A stretch of 64,000 nucleotides of DNA, from NCBI GenBank assembly GCA_031551965.1, contig JAVBMW010000011.1, positions 11,620 through 75,619 of the forward strand. Reading direction: 5' to 3'. Positions 45,085 through 54,555 of this stretch are shown here, piece by piece. This DNA is from CALVGQ01 sp031551965 (lineage in GTDB: Bacteria; Bacillota_I; Bacilli_A; Erysipelotrichales; Erysipelotrichaceae). The notes below the pieces were generated by a model. It searched no databases. It was not told where the DNA came from and worked only from the letters and a program-made list of their open reading frames with translations. Every line of letters begins with the position of its first letter. Within the stretch, counting starts at the first letter, position 1. The position numbers were made by a program, and so were the translations under genes.

Positions 45085-46134
45085 TTGGAAAAAAGAATAG
45101 AGAATTTTGTGTGTCTTGGCGGTAAACATTGCATTAGTAATGCCTTAAGACAAGTCTTTAATTATTACAAATATCCTTTATCGGAAGAAATGATTTTCGG
45201 CATCGCTTCCGGGATCTCTTTTTTGTATTTGAATCAAGCCCATTCTCCTATGGTCAGTGGTAGAACAAAAGTCTTTGAGTTTGAACAAAAACTTGCCAAA
45301 CGACTAAATATTACGATTCAGTGCAAATCTTCTGCGAACTATGAAAAAGCAGAGCAAAAGGCAAAAAGAATGATCAGTGAAAATCATCCTGTTTTAATTT
45401 ATGTTGATATGCCCTATCTGAATTATTTGAATCTAGATCAAAATAGTCACTTTGGAGGTCATGCTGTCGTATTATTTGGGTATGACGACGAAAAGAAACA
45501 CTATTTAGTTAGTGACCGGGATAATCATGATTATCCAATCAGAACTCCTCTTGGAAATGTTGCAGAGGATTATCATTTTGTTTCTTATGATGAGCTTAGA
45601 AAAGCTCGCAGCAGTTCTTTTCGTCCATTCCCTGCTAAAAATAAATATCTGGTTTTTAATTTTGATAATGTTAAACCCCTCGATAAAACTGTGCTCATTG
45701 AGGCAATCACAGAGTCTTGCAACAACATGCTTTATCCTGGCGCAAATTTATTAGGAGTTAATGGGATCAAAAAATTCTCCAGCGAAATTTTGAAATGGGA
45801 AAAATTTGATTCTGAAAAATTAGTCAATGCCTGTATTACCAATTATTTTATGATCAGTGAAGACGGAGGCACAGGAAAAGGGATATTCAGAAAAATGTAT
45901 GGTGATTTTTTGATTGAAGCGGCTTCGATACTAAATAAACCACGTCTCACGAATATTGGGTTTCAGTTTGTTGAAGTATCTGAAAAGTGGGATAAGGTTG
46001 CTTCAATGTTGTGGTATCTATCTGAAACAAAAGATGTTAATGCACTAAAAATTATATCTACCCAAATCGATGATATTTATAAAATAGAATCAAGTTTATA
46101 CCATTCTTTATTGGAAATTCTTGATTTACACTGA
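45085..46134 (+). CDS. BtrH-like protein (BtrH_N plus DUF4872)
   Basis: A ~350-residue protein with a papain-like N-terminal domain: Cys in GGKHCISNALR, His in FGGHAVVLFGYDD and Asp in YLVSDRD match a Cys-His-Asp triad. The C-terminal half resembles DUF4872. BtrH in butirosin synthesis transfers the side chain from a carrier protein to the aminoglycoside. No carrier protein gene is near. Start codon uncertain: TTG 45085 has GGTGA five bases ahead; GTG 45076 and TTG 45073 are alternatives. It overlaps or adjoins the MerR gene. Confidence 0.75.
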   Translation: MEKRIENFVCLGGKHCISNALRQVFNYYKYPLSEEMIFGIASGISFLYLNQAHSPMVSGRTKVFEFEQKLAKRLNITIQCKSSANYEKAEQKAKRMISENHPVLIYVDMPYLNYLNLDQNSHFGGHAVVLFGYDDEKKHYLVSDRDNHDYPIRTPLGNVAEDYHFVSYDELRKARSSSFRPFPAKNKYLVFNFDNVKPLDKTVLIEAITESCNNMLYPGANLLGVNGIKKFSSEILKWEKFDSEKLVNACITNYFMISEDGGTGKGIFRKMYGDFLIEAASILNKPRLTNIGFQFVEVSEKWDKVASMLWYLSETKDVNALKIISTQIDDIYKIESSLYHSLLEILDLH

Positions 46135-46286
46135 CAAAGCCATTTTTTCAAAGGATCCATGAAGCTTTCATCAATGGTAAAAGCACTTTCTTTTTCGTTT
46201 TTTCCTTAATATAAGTTTTGTAAAATGTTCTAATTTATCCCATTTGAATTAGTAAATGCAAAAAATTTGTGCCTACTTTTGAAAAT

Positions 46287-46337
46287 TAGCCCTTAATGGT
46301 TACTAAAATTGCTTTTAAAAGTGATTTGGAGTAAAAT
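46287..46337 (+). promoter_or_regulatory. Promoter and type A-like operator of the ABC exporter
   Basis: TTGCTT (46309-46314), 17-bp spacer, TAAAAT (46332-46337). TAGCCCT-TAAT-GGTTACT (46287-46304) lies just before the -35 and matches the operator at 44102 in about 14 of 18 positions. Suggests control by a type A XRE regulator. Confidence 0.65.
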
Positions 46338-46360
46338 AGCAATCATATTGGGGGTACACA

Positions 46361-48100
46361 ATGAACTACAAAACAAAAAAATTCTTATCTTATTATAAAC
46401 CTTATAAAAAATTATTTTTAGCGGATATGTTATGTGCTTTGATTACTGCTGGAATCACTTTGATTATTCCATTATGCATTCGCCAAATCACAAATGTTTA
46501 TCTGTTAGAAGAACCGATTATTGTAAGTAAAATAATCCAAATCGGTTTATTCATGATTGGACTTGTCTTGATTGAATTTGGATGCAATTTCTTCGTAACC
46601 TATAAAGGACATACAATGGGTGTCTATATGGAGAAAGATTTAAGAGCTGATTTATTTGAACATTATCAAAAGTTATCATTCAGTTTCTATGATGATCAAA
46701 AAACGGGGATCTTAATGAGCCGACTTACTAGTGACTTATTCAGTCTTGCAGAACTATATCATCATGGACCAGAAGATATTGTGATCTCATTGATCAAGTT
46801 CTTTGGTGCTTTCTTTATCTTAGTTCAAATCAATCCATTGCTTACTTTGATCATTTTTAGTGTTCTCCCTTTTATGTTGGCATTCGCATGGATTTGTAAT
46901 AAGAAAATGCGTAGAGCCTATTCATTGAATCGAAAAAGAATCGGTGAAATTAATGCTCGATTAGAAGATAACTTATCTGGAATACGCGTTGTCAAATCTT
47001 TCGCTAATGAATCAAAAGAAATTGATAAATTCGGAGTTGAAAACGGCAATTACGTAAAAAGTAAAAAATCAAGTTATTGGTATATGGCAAGTTTCCATTC
47101 TGGACTGGGTGCCTTTATTACAATGATCACGGTCCTCGTGATTATTTCTGGAACTTTGTTGATTTCAAAAGAAGCGATACTTATTGCCGACTTATTAACT
47201 TTCTTACTATATATCGGAAACTTTACTGATCCAATTAAAAAACTAATTAATTTTACTGAACAATTTCAAGAAGGAATGAGTGGTTTTGATCGTTTCTTAG
47301 AAATCATGAACATTCAACCTGATATACAGGATAAACCTGAAAGTAAGCCATTAACTAATGTTTTGGGGGATGTTCAGTTTAATAATGTTGGTTTCAAATA
47401 CAACGGTAATAACGAATATGTTTTAAAGAACTTAAATCTTCATGTAGGAGCTGGCGAGTACGTTGCTTTAGTCGGTCCAAGTGGCGTTGGCAAAACAACA
47501 CTTTGTAGTTTGATTCCTCGCTTCTACGAAGTCAGCGAAGGCCATATTTTGATTGATAATCAGGATATTCAAGATGTCACAATGAAATCACTTCGTGAAA
47601 ATGTAGGTATCGTGCAGCAGGATGTGTACTTATTCTCTGGAACTGTTTTGGATAACATTCGTTATGGTAGACCAAATGCAACGGATGAAGAAATCATTGA
47701 AGCTGCAAAGAAAGCAAATGCGCATGAGTTTATTATGGAACTTCATGATGGTTACAATACCGACATTGGTCAACGTGGGGTAAAATTGTCAGGAGGTCAG
47801 AAACAACGATTATCGATTGCCAGAGTATTTCTAAAAAATCCACCTATTTTGATCTTTGATGAAGCCACAAGCGCTTTAGATAACGAAAGTGAAAAAGTGG
47901 TTCAAGATAGTTTAGAAAGCTTAGCTAAAAACCGTACAACCTTTGTCATTGCCCATCGTTTATCAACGATCAGAAACGCTAAACGAATCCTTGTCTTATC
48001 GGAAAACGGAATCGAAGAAGAAGGAACTCATGAAGAACTCATCAAAAAAGATGGTTCTTATGCCCATCTTTACAATATGCAATTTGACAAAATCAATTAA
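46361..48100 (+). CDS. ABC exporter (membrane plus ATPase in one chain)
   Basis: A 579-residue half-transporter that should act as a homodimer. Six membrane helices (about 15-300) are followed by an ATPase with Walker A GPSGVGKTT, signature LSGGQKQRL and Walker B LIFDEATSALD. Type-I exporter of the MsbA/LmrA/multidrug class. GGGGGT precedes the ATG. Its cargo is unknown. Position inside the XRE-regulator array and the shared operator motif suggest it is controlled by them. Confidence 0.93.
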   Translation: MNYKTKKFLSYYKPYKKLFLADMLCALITAGITLIIPLCIRQITNVYLLEEPIIVSKIIQIGLFMIGLVLIEFGCNFFVTYKGHTMGVYMEKDLRADLFEHYQKLSFSFYDDQKTGILMSRLTSDLFSLAELYHHGPEDIVISLIKFFGAFFILVQINPLLTLIIFSVLPFMLAFAWICNKKMRRAYSLNRKRIGEINARLEDNLSGIRVVKSFANESKEIDKFGVENGNYVKSKKSSYWYMASFHSGLGAFITMITVLVIISGTLLISKEAILIADLLTFLLYIGNFTDPIKKLINFTEQFQEGMSGFDRFLEIMNIQPDIQDKPESKPLTNVLGDVQFNNVGFKYNGNNEYVLKNLNLHVGAGEYVALVGPSGVGKTTLCSLIPRFYEVSEGHILIDNQDIQDVTMKSLRENVGIVQQDVYLFSGTVLDNIRYGRPNATDEEIIEAAKKANAHEFIMELHDGYNTDIGQRGVKLSGGQKQRLSIARVFLKNPPILIFDEATSALDNESEKVVQDSLESLAKNRTTFVIAHRLSTIRNAKRILVLSENGIEEEGTHEELIKKDGSYAHLYNMQFDKIN

Positions 48101-49236
48101 CTCGCCTTTCCATAATAGTTCAACACTTCATATTTATTCTGAATTATTTCGTTATAACTGTAATTGTTGTATCCACTACCAAACATATAAACATTACCTT
48201 CATCATTAATTTTAAAACATTCAAAACTAATTTCAAAGGTTATGTCACCTGTATTTTTATAACGGGCATCTTTTAGGTTCCAATCAAAGTTTGCTGAAGC
48301 CACAAATCGATTTTGTGTTTCTTTTATTTTTGAAACATCATACTCAACTGAAATACTATCTAAAAGTTCACCATTGTAATACATATCAAATATTACATTA
48401 AAATTAGACCAATTTTTATATGAATCGAGTTCAAGCGGAAATTCTTTACTTTCAATATGAAAATAATCCCCTTCATCTCCATAAATAAGTTGACCATAAT
48501 AGATTATAATTGGCGAAAATTGTTCAGCAACATAATATTCCCCTAAATATTGAGTCATAGTAAAATTGTCATAAACTCTATCTGCATTCAACATAATCAA
48601 CTTATGAGTAACATCTATATCTTTCATTGTCGCAATATACGTATTATCATCCTGAAGTTCTGCTTCTGCAAGAAATACTTTGTTTAACCCATTGACATAG
48701 TATTGTGTGTATACTCGAATTACTTGATCTTTGATTACACGATTTGGTATTAAGGTGATTTTTAAATCTGTTAAACCGTCATATTCTTCGATTGGTTTTT
48801 CTATAACTTCAACTTTGTACTCTTTTATAAACTCTGCTTTTACTTTATCATTGATCACGGTAACTGTTTCATCAATCTTTTGATATACTTCTAACAAATC
48901 TGAGGTAGAAGATAGTTTTTGAGATAGCTGTGCATTTTTATAAATCAAGGTAACAATCATCACAACTAAACATACCATTACTATAATTAATAGGTTTGAT
49001 TTCTTTTTAAGCAGCTTCAATTCGCTCGGATCTTTGATTTCAATTTCTCCCTCAAGAAGATTATTAATATTGATATCAAAGATACGACATAACTCTATAC
49101 AGTTTTCAAGAGTAGGAAAAACGGTATCTTGTTCCCATCTGGAAATAGTTTGCCTAGATACATTCAACAAATCAGCCAACTGTTCCTGAGATAAATTTCT
49201 AGACTTTCTAAGTTCAATTATTTTATTTCCTAACAT
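48097..49236 (-). CDS. Membrane-anchored XRE regulator, type B, copy 1
   Basis: Start at MLGNKIIELRK (ATG 49234-49236) behind AGGAGG; the longer frame begins in the leader. The 379-residue protein has an XRE HTH (LSQEQLADLLNVSRQTISRW), one membrane helix (about 83-102), a short coiled stretch and an exterior beta domain. Its stop overlaps the ABC exporter's stop in convergent arrangement. Operator palindrome at 49303-49322. Confidence 0.82.
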   Translation of the reverse strand: MLGNKIIELRKSRNLSQEQLADLLNVSRQTISRWEQDTVFPTLENCIELCRIFDININNLLEGEIEIKDPSELKLLKKKSNLLIIVMVCLVVMIVTLIYKNAQLSQKLSSTSDLLEVYQKIDETVTVINDKVKAEFIKEYKVEVIEKPIEEYDGLTDLKITLIPNRVIKDQVIRVYTQYYVNGLNKVFLAEAELQDDNTYIATMKDIDVTHKLIMLNADRVYDNFTMTQYLGEYYVAEQFSPIIIYYGQLIYGDEGDYFHIESKEFPLELDSYKNWSNFNVIFDMYYNGELLDSISVEYDVSKIKETQNRFVASANFDWNLKDARYKNTGDITFEISFECFKINDEGNVYMFGSGYNNYSYNEIIQNKYEVLNYYGKAS

Positions 49237-49620
49237 AGTTGATCCTCCTAGTTTCATTGTAGCCATTATCAACGCTAAATCTACCTCATTCAATTTCCTT
49301 ATATGTAACATCTGTGTTACATCAACTTAACTCATCTTATTAAACTTATTTTAAATTGAGTAATGTGAAATAGTTTTCCACAAGATTTTCAAGAAGATAA
49401 CTTTAAAGCAACATATCAAAAACATTCCTTAAAGACATATTTAACTAAGACTATAGCAGAATGATTCTAATATTTCCGAAAATTTTGTTTATAAATTTAT
49501 TTACTGTTATTAAATTAACTCTAATAACGTCAAATCTTTGATTAACAGTTTGCAGATAATAATTGTTACACCTATTCTATCAAATTTTCACTCCTTTAGA
49601 TAATATTCATATTACATCCT
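49237..49620. other. Intergenic stretch holding an operator palindrome
   Basis: AT-rich leader of about 380 bp. At 49303-49322 ATGTAACA and TGTTACAT form a perfect palindrome around TCTG, 67-86 bp before the ATG at 49236. The remainder shows no gene. Confidence 0.6.
49303..49322. promoter_or_regulatory. Type B operator upstream of XRE type B copy 1
   Basis: Perfect inverted repeat ATGTAACA-N4-TGTTACAT, at the same distance from the start codon as the other three operators. Confidence 0.75.
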
Positions 49621-50727
49621 CTATTTATAATCATAATAGTTTCGAACTGAATCTTTGGCTTCGATAAAACTGTTATACGAGGCACTCATACTACCAGATG
49701 AGCTCGTATTTTCTACCAAATCATTAAACTCACATAAAATATATAAAGAAAGATTTTCAGTATTCTTATATCGTTCGTCTGTAAGATCCCAATCAAAGTT
49801 GGCAGTAGCAATAAGAATATTCTTTCGATCACTTAGCATTTGTTGAATATCGTATTCTTTTATTTCATAATCAATCAAATTGTCTTCATAATAAAGTTTA
49901 AAAGTAAATTTCATTTTTTCAAGATTTTTATATGCATTGCTTTTTAATGGAAATGTTCTGCTTTCTACATGTAAGTATTGTTCATCATTACCAACGATCA
50001 GCTCTGCAAAATATGCTACATCAACATAAAACTCATCAATGATCCTAGCGCTAGGTAATCTTTGAATAAACATCTCATTACCTTCAATATGCTCTACTTC
50101 AATCATAATATTTCTTGTATGTATACTTACGTTTTTTAAAACTGCCAAATAGCTGCCATCTTCTTGTTTTTGAGCTTCGGCAGACAAAAGCATTCCGTCA
50201 TTTTTATAATAAGCATCTGGATAATACCCTTTTACTGTATAAATCTGATTTTCGCATTTTTCATTTGGTTTAAACCTTACCAAAAGATCGGTAAAATGTT
50301 GATATTTATCTTCTAATCCCAAAATTTCTACGCTATCCTTATCTAGATAATATTTATATGTTTTTTTCATCTCATAGTTTTCTATTATCTTATTTGAGGT
50401 TTCAAGTTGCTGCGAAATTTTTGCGTTTTTATATACTAGTAAAATGACTACTAATATTAAACATCCGCACAATGCTAAAGCAATGTTTAAATACTTTTTC
50501 AATTGTTTTAATCCTTCTTGATCTTTGATTTCAAAATCATCTTCTAAAAGCTCACGAACTGGGATTTCAAAGATCCGGCAAATCTCTACACAGTTCTCCA
50601 AAGTAGGATATACTGTCTCCTGTTCCCAACGCGAAATCGTTTGTCTTGTGACATTTAGTTTATCTGCAAGTTCTTCCTGTGATAAATTTTTAGCCTTCCT
50701 AAGCTGTGCTATTTTATTTCCAATCAT
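49621..50727 (-). CDS. Membrane-anchored XRE regulator, type B, copy 2
   Basis: A 368-residue paralogue of the 48097 gene: HTH (LSQEELADKLNVTRQTISRW), a membrane helix at about 80-100 (NIALALCGCLILVVILLVY) and an exterior domain with FDWDLTDERYKNTENLS matching the neighbour's FDWNLKDARYKNTGDIT. GGAGG precedes the ATG. Operator at 50795-50814. Confidence 0.82.
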   Translation of the reverse strand: MIGNKIAQLRKAKNLSQEELADKLNVTRQTISRWEQETVYPTLENCVEICRIFEIPVRELLEDDFEIKDQEGLKQLKKYLNIALALCGCLILVVILLVYKNAKISQQLETSNKIIENYEMKKTYKYYLDKDSVEILGLEDKYQHFTDLLVRFKPNEKCENQIYTVKGYYPDAYYKNDGMLLSAEAQKQEDGSYLAVLKNVSIHTRNIMIEVEHIEGNEMFIQRLPSARIIDEFYVDVAYFAELIVGNDEQYLHVESRTFPLKSNAYKNLEKMKFTFKLYYEDNLIDYEIKEYDIQQMLSDRKNILIATANFDWDLTDERYKNTENLSLYILCEFNDLVENTSSSGSMSASYNSFIEAKDSVRNYYDYK

Positions 50728-50794
50728 AAGATTTTCCTCCTTGATTTCATTGTACTTAATTACTAATTTCGTTCTACCTCATCTTAGTTCCTTT

Positions 50795-50814
50795 GTGCAA
50801 CAAGTTTGTTACAT
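50795..50814. promoter_or_regulatory. Type B operator upstream of XRE type B copy 2
   Basis: GTGCAACA-AGTT-TGTTACAT, a near palindrome and close match to the type B operator at 49303. On the minus strand it overlaps a -35 (TTGCAC) with TAGAAC 18 bp on. Confidence 0.7.
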
Positions 50815-50840
50815 TCGATTTATATATGCATATCATAAAC

Positions 50841-50881
50841 AAAAAAACACAAGAATAACTATATTCGGTTAAACTTGTGTT
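50841..50881 (-). terminator. Terminator of the GltD-like gene
   Basis: AACACAAG (50846-50853) and CTTGTGTT (50874-50881) pair; T7 follows on the minus strand. Begins about 8 bp after the stop. Confidence 0.85.
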
Positions 50882-50889
50882 CATTTAAT

Positions 50890-52101
50890 TTATAATTCGC
50901 AATCTGCTTTGAGATAATCCATGATCGACTGTGTCACAACTTTTGCCTGGGCGATCGCATGAACTACTGTTTTTGCACCAGTAACGACATCTCCACAAGC
51001 GAAGACTCCTTTTTTAGTAGTGTTTCCTGCCTCATCCGTGATGAGATATCCATAACGATTTGTGTCCAAGTTTGAAGTATGATCGACAATATTGGATCGA
51101 GGTTCCTGTGATACGGCCACAATTACAGTTTGTGCTTCCAGTTTTACTTCTTCCTCCAACAAGATAAATTGACCATTTTCATCGATTGTAGTTTTATTAA
51201 ATACAACATGATCTTCTTCGATTCTTAAAGGGGCAAGGTTCAGCTCGAATTTCACTTCATCATTAACTGCTTCTTCAATTTCTTCAACACTGGCACTCAT
51301 TTCATTGAATGTTTTGCGATAAGCGATCGTTACATCATGTCCTTTGGTTTTTACTGTACGAGCAGCATCCATTGCAACATTACCTGCCCCGATCACAACT
51401 ACTTTTCCATTTAGATAATAGTCATCTGGTGATTTAAGATAATCGATCGCATAATGGACATGTCCAAATGTTTCTCCAGGAATATTAACTGATTTTGGTT
51501 TCCACACACCTGTTGAAATAAATACTGCATCATATTTATCTTCCAGTAAACGATCAATGCTGATCGTTGGTCCAATCAATGTATTTGGGCGAATTTTAAT
51601 TCCAAGATCGACAATGATTTTTTCCATCTGATCAACGATTTTTTTAGGTAACCTTACATCAGGAATACCATATCGAAGAACCCCACCAATTCTGGAGTTT
51701 GCTTCAAAAATCGTCACATCGACCCCAACTTCTGCCAATTGGATCGCTACTGTCATCCCTGCAGGTCCTCCGCCAATGACCGCAACTCTTTTATTCAGAC
51801 CGATCGTCTTTTCAAATTGATGATTAAAAAGAAATTCACTTGATATTTCTTTTTCCAAATCATGAAATCGAACTGGGTCATTTTTAGCATTTAAGACACA
51901 GTTTCCTCTGCACTGCTTTACATGATCACAGACATAAGCACAAACTGCTGAAAAGGGATTGTTTTTAAACAATAACTCTTCTGCCTCAATTCTTTTTCCC
52001 TCTCTAACCATTTTGATTACTTCTGGTATTGGAGTGTTTATTGGGCATGCTTTTTGACAGCGCGCATTTTTACATAATAGACATTGATCAACTGTAGCCA
52101 T
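50890..52101 (-). CDS. GltD-like NAD(P)-dependent oxidoreductase
   Basis: A 403-residue FAD protein. The N-terminus has two cysteine clusters (CLLCKNARCQKAC and CAYVCDHVKQCRGNC) for iron-sulfur centres, as in the small subunit of glutamate synthase and NfnB. An FAD loop VAVIGGGPAGMT and a second nucleotide loop VVIGAGNVAMD follow. No GltA-type partner adjoins. It could serve as an electron-transfer subunit for a remote partner. GAGGG precedes the ATG. Confidence 0.88.
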   Translation of the reverse strand: MATVDQCLLCKNARCQKACPINTPIPEVIKMVREGKRIEAEELLFKNNPFSAVCAYVCDHVKQCRGNCVLNAKNDPVRFHDLEKEISSEFLFNHQFEKTIGLNKRVAVIGGGPAGMTVAIQLAEVGVDVTIFEANSRIGGVLRYGIPDVRLPKKIVDQMEKIIVDLGIKIRPNTLIGPTISIDRLLEDKYDAVFISTGVWKPKSVNIPGETFGHVHYAIDYLKSPDDYYLNGKVVVIGAGNVAMDAARTVKTKGHDVTIAYRKTFNEMSASVEEIEEAVNDEVKFELNLAPLRIEEDHVVFNKTTIDENGQFILLEEEVKLEAQTVIVAVSQEPRSNIVDHTSNLDTNRYGYLITDEAGNTTKKGVFACGDVVTGAKTVVHAIAQAKVVTQSIMDYLKADCEL

Positions 52102-52212
52102 AGTTTATCCCTCATTCATTTCTTGACATTGTACCACAACAATCAAATAGATTCATTACAAATACATTCATTTTTTCTATCCTAGTCTACGTAAATGAAT
52201 CTGTTTTCATAC

Positions 52213-52896
52213 TTAACTGATCACTTTATATTTTAATTCAATATAATTGTTTTCTAGTGTATTGGATTCAATCAACTCTAATACTGATAATTTGTTAAGT
52301 TCAGCTATATTTGTGATCGATTCCCCATCGACAAGAGTAGGCGTATCTTTTCCTCCTACAAGTACTGGTGCTATTACAATATGGACATAATCAATTAGTT
52401 TTTCTCTTAGAAAATGTCCATTCAGTGTTCCACCTGATTGAATCGTCAACCGATCAGCTTGATATTTTTGTTTTAATATTTTGAACAATTCATTAAAATC
52501 GATTTTATCTTCAAACAGAAGAATGTCTACATTATCATAACCATAATTTGTGTAACTTGGATTGGTTGTCACAATGATTAATCGTTTAGACATTCCAGAT
52601 AAATATTTGATCCCATTCTCATTAAGATGTGGTTTATTGTCAATGATCACAAACGAAACTGGTGTTTTATCTGGAACTGTTTTCTTATCATTGAAACCGA
52701 TTTTTTCCATAACTCTTCCAGTATTCAGTGTAAATAAGTCTGTTGTTCTCTCAATTTCATAGTATTGATCTAAACCTTCTTTTAAGCCATCAATATTTTT
52801 AAAATCCTGATCTACATCTAAACTATCATTCGATCCACTACTGATTTTTCCGTCTAACGACATAAGCATAAATAGAGTGTTAACTGTACGTATCAT
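52213..52896 (-). CDS. RibD C-terminal-like reductase
   Basis: A 227-residue protein of the RibD_C/dihydrofolate-reductase-like fold. It shows VNTLFMLMSLDGKISSG near the start, LTIQSGGTLNGHFLREKLID and VLVGGKDTPTLVDG. Such enzymes reduce pyrimidine or related substrates with NADPH. There are no riboflavin genes around, so its role is open. Confidence 0.85.
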   Translation of the reverse strand: MIRTVNTLFMLMSLDGKISSGSNDSLDVDQDFKNIDGLKEGLDQYYEIERTTDLFTLNTGRVMEKIGFNDKKTVPDKTPVSFVIIDNKPHLNENGIKYLSGMSKRLIIVTTNPSYTNYGYDNVDILLFEDKIDFNELFKILKQKYQADRLTIQSGGTLNGHFLREKLIDYVHIVIAPVLVGGKDTPTLVDGESITNIAELNKLSVLELIESNTLENNYIELKYKVIS

Positions 52897-53057
52897 TTTT
52901 TTTCTCCTCTTCTTCGATATTTCAATTATAATTTTTCTTGAAAAAAAATCAAGCTGTTTTTAAATCAATAATTATTTCAAATATCTAGGGTATCTGACCA
53001 ATCACATAAAAGAATAATCCATAAATTAGTATAGAAGTATAGTAAGGAGGGTTAAAT

Positions 53058-53456
53058 ATGCTTCGTTCAGAACAAATGTCTTTTGAAGATTTTGATTTTA
53101 CTGATGATCGATTCGACGAAAGAATGCTTTTCGATGACTTTAATGACAAGAACTGTGAATGTTCATGTCAAAAAAAGAAAAAATGTTACTGTGAATGTGA
53201 TTGCGAGCCAAGATGTCCAAAGCCTTGTCCAAAACCACGTCCATGCCCAAAACCTAGACCTTGTCCAAGGCCAATCGTTGAACCACGCCCAGAATTAGGT
53301 GCTGAAAGACCAAATTGTGCAGGTCAAGTCTTAGGTATGTCTTATGTACCAAATCAACGTTTTAATCGACGTCGTTTATTCGGTGTTTGTGATGCGTTAG
53401 AACGCGGAACTTTATACAGAGATTTATATAAGCCATTTGAAGGAGGTAATTGCTGA
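53058..53456 (+). CDS. cotJA: Spore coat protein CotJA, extended Cys/Pro-rich form
   Basis: First gene of the cotJ spore-coat operon. The 132-residue protein has an acidic, Phe/Asp-rich N-terminus (FEDFDFTDDRFDE), a Cys-rich segment (CECSCQKKKKCYCECDC) and a repeat of CPKP and RPCP units, then the conserved CotJA part with MSYVPNQRF and DALERGTLYRDLYKPF. Ordinary CotJA proteins are shorter (about 80), so the front is an insertion. AAGGAGG precedes the ATG. The stop overlaps cotJB by one base. Confidence 0.88.
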   Translation: MLRSEQMSFEDFDFTDDRFDERMLFDDFNDKNCECSCQKKKKCYCECDCEPRCPKPCPKPRPCPKPRPCPRPIVEPRPELGAERPNCAGQVLGMSYVPNQRFNRRRLFGVCDALERGTLYRDLYKPFEGGNC

Positions 53457-53749
53457 TGACCAACAATAACGAACACTTCGACAAATGTTGTGATTGTAAT
53501 CTTTGCAGTGGAGATTCTTGTTTTGTTCAACTTCAAAAACTAGATTTCCTATTATTTGAACTTGCTTTATACTTGGATACTCATCCATTAAATCGTGAAG
53601 CTTTAAGAATGTTCCGTCAATATTTGGCAAAACGTCCTGCACTTGTACGTCAAGTTAAAAGAACACATGGACCACTTCTTATCACAAATCACGAAGGTTC
53701 ATTATGGCGTTGGCATAACAATCCATGGCCATGGGATATGGAGGACTAA
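53456..53749 (+). CDS. cotJB: Spore coat protein CotJB
   Basis: A 97-residue member of the CotJB family, with LQKLDFLLFELALYLDTHPLN and the C-terminal WRWHNNPWPWDMED. Made in the mother cell during sporulation as part of the CotJ coat complex. Start ATG 53456 overlaps the cotJA stop (TGATG) and follows AGGAGG. Cys-rich N-terminus CCDCNLCSGDSC. Confidence 0.92.
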   Translation: MTNNNEHFDKCCDCNLCSGDSCFVQLQKLDFLLFELALYLDTHPLNREALRMFRQYLAKRPALVRQVKRTHGPLLITNHEGSLWRWHNNPWPWDMED

Positions 53750-53752
53750 TTT

Positions 53753-54547
53753 ATGTGGTTATATGAAAAGAAATTAATTTTCCCAGTTGGAACTCTTCGC
53801 AAAGATCCAGCTTTCGCTAAATTATTGTATGCAGCTCTTGGTGGAGCTGATGGATCAATGGCTTTAGCTAATCGTTATTTTTCACAACGCTATACAATGC
53901 CTTATCCTCAAGTTAAAGCCTTATTAACGGACATTGGAACGGAAAAACTTGCCCATCATGAGCTTGTTGCTACAATGATCCGCAAGATGACCAATAATCT
54001 TACTGCTCAAGAACTTGTCGCTGGAGGTCTTGGTGATAATTATGTTGAACACACTGCAGGCATTTACACATTAGGGGCAAACGGTAATTCCTTTAATACT
54101 TTGTCTTTCCAAGTTAAAGGAGATCCAATTGCAGATCTAATGGAAAACTTAGCCGCTGAACAAAAAGCTCGCGTCACTTATGAAAACTTGATTCGTATCT
54201 CAAAAGACACTGAAGTTACAAAAATTCTTCGTTTTTTAAGACAACGTTCAATCGTTCATTTCCAACGTTTTGGTGAAGCTTTAGCAATCGTTCGCAGAAG
54301 CTTGAACAGAAATAACTACTATGCATTCAATCCTTCATTTGATCGTAATGTTCTTACAAACAACAATATTAATATCAACACAGATCGACTTACTAATGAT
54401 GTGGTAGCATGTGCTAATAATGATTTAGGACTTGAAAACCAATTATTTGACAACTACAACGACCATGAAAATTTCAATGACTTTGAAAATTTCGATGATA
54501 ACTACGATGAAGATCAATACGATGATTTTGATCCTCTTCAATACTAA
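53753..54547 (+). CDS. cotJC: Spore coat protein CotJC, manganese catalase family, with acidic tail
   Basis: A 264-residue protein. Residues 1-190 match the manganese-catalase four-helix fold of CotJC, with metal-ligand Glu/His blocks (GTEKLAHHELV, NLAAEQKARVTYENL and IVHFQRFGEAL). Family members are about 190 long; here 70 extra residues form an Asn/Asp/Phe-rich acidic tail (FDNYNDHENFNDFENF). It should decompose peroxide or act structurally in the coat. GGAGG precedes the ATG. Confidence 0.93.
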   Translation: MWLYEKKLIFPVGTLRKDPAFAKLLYAALGGADGSMALANRYFSQRYTMPYPQVKALLTDIGTEKLAHHELVATMIRKMTNNLTAQELVAGGLGDNYVEHTAGIYTLGANGNSFNTLSFQVKGDPIADLMENLAAEQKARVTYENLIRISKDTEVTKILRFLRQRSIVHFQRFGEALAIVRRSLNRNNYYAFNPSFDRNVLTNNNININTDRLTNDVVACANNDLGLENQLFDNYNDHENFNDFENFDDNYDEDQYDDFDPLQY

Positions 54548-54555
54548 ATTAATTA

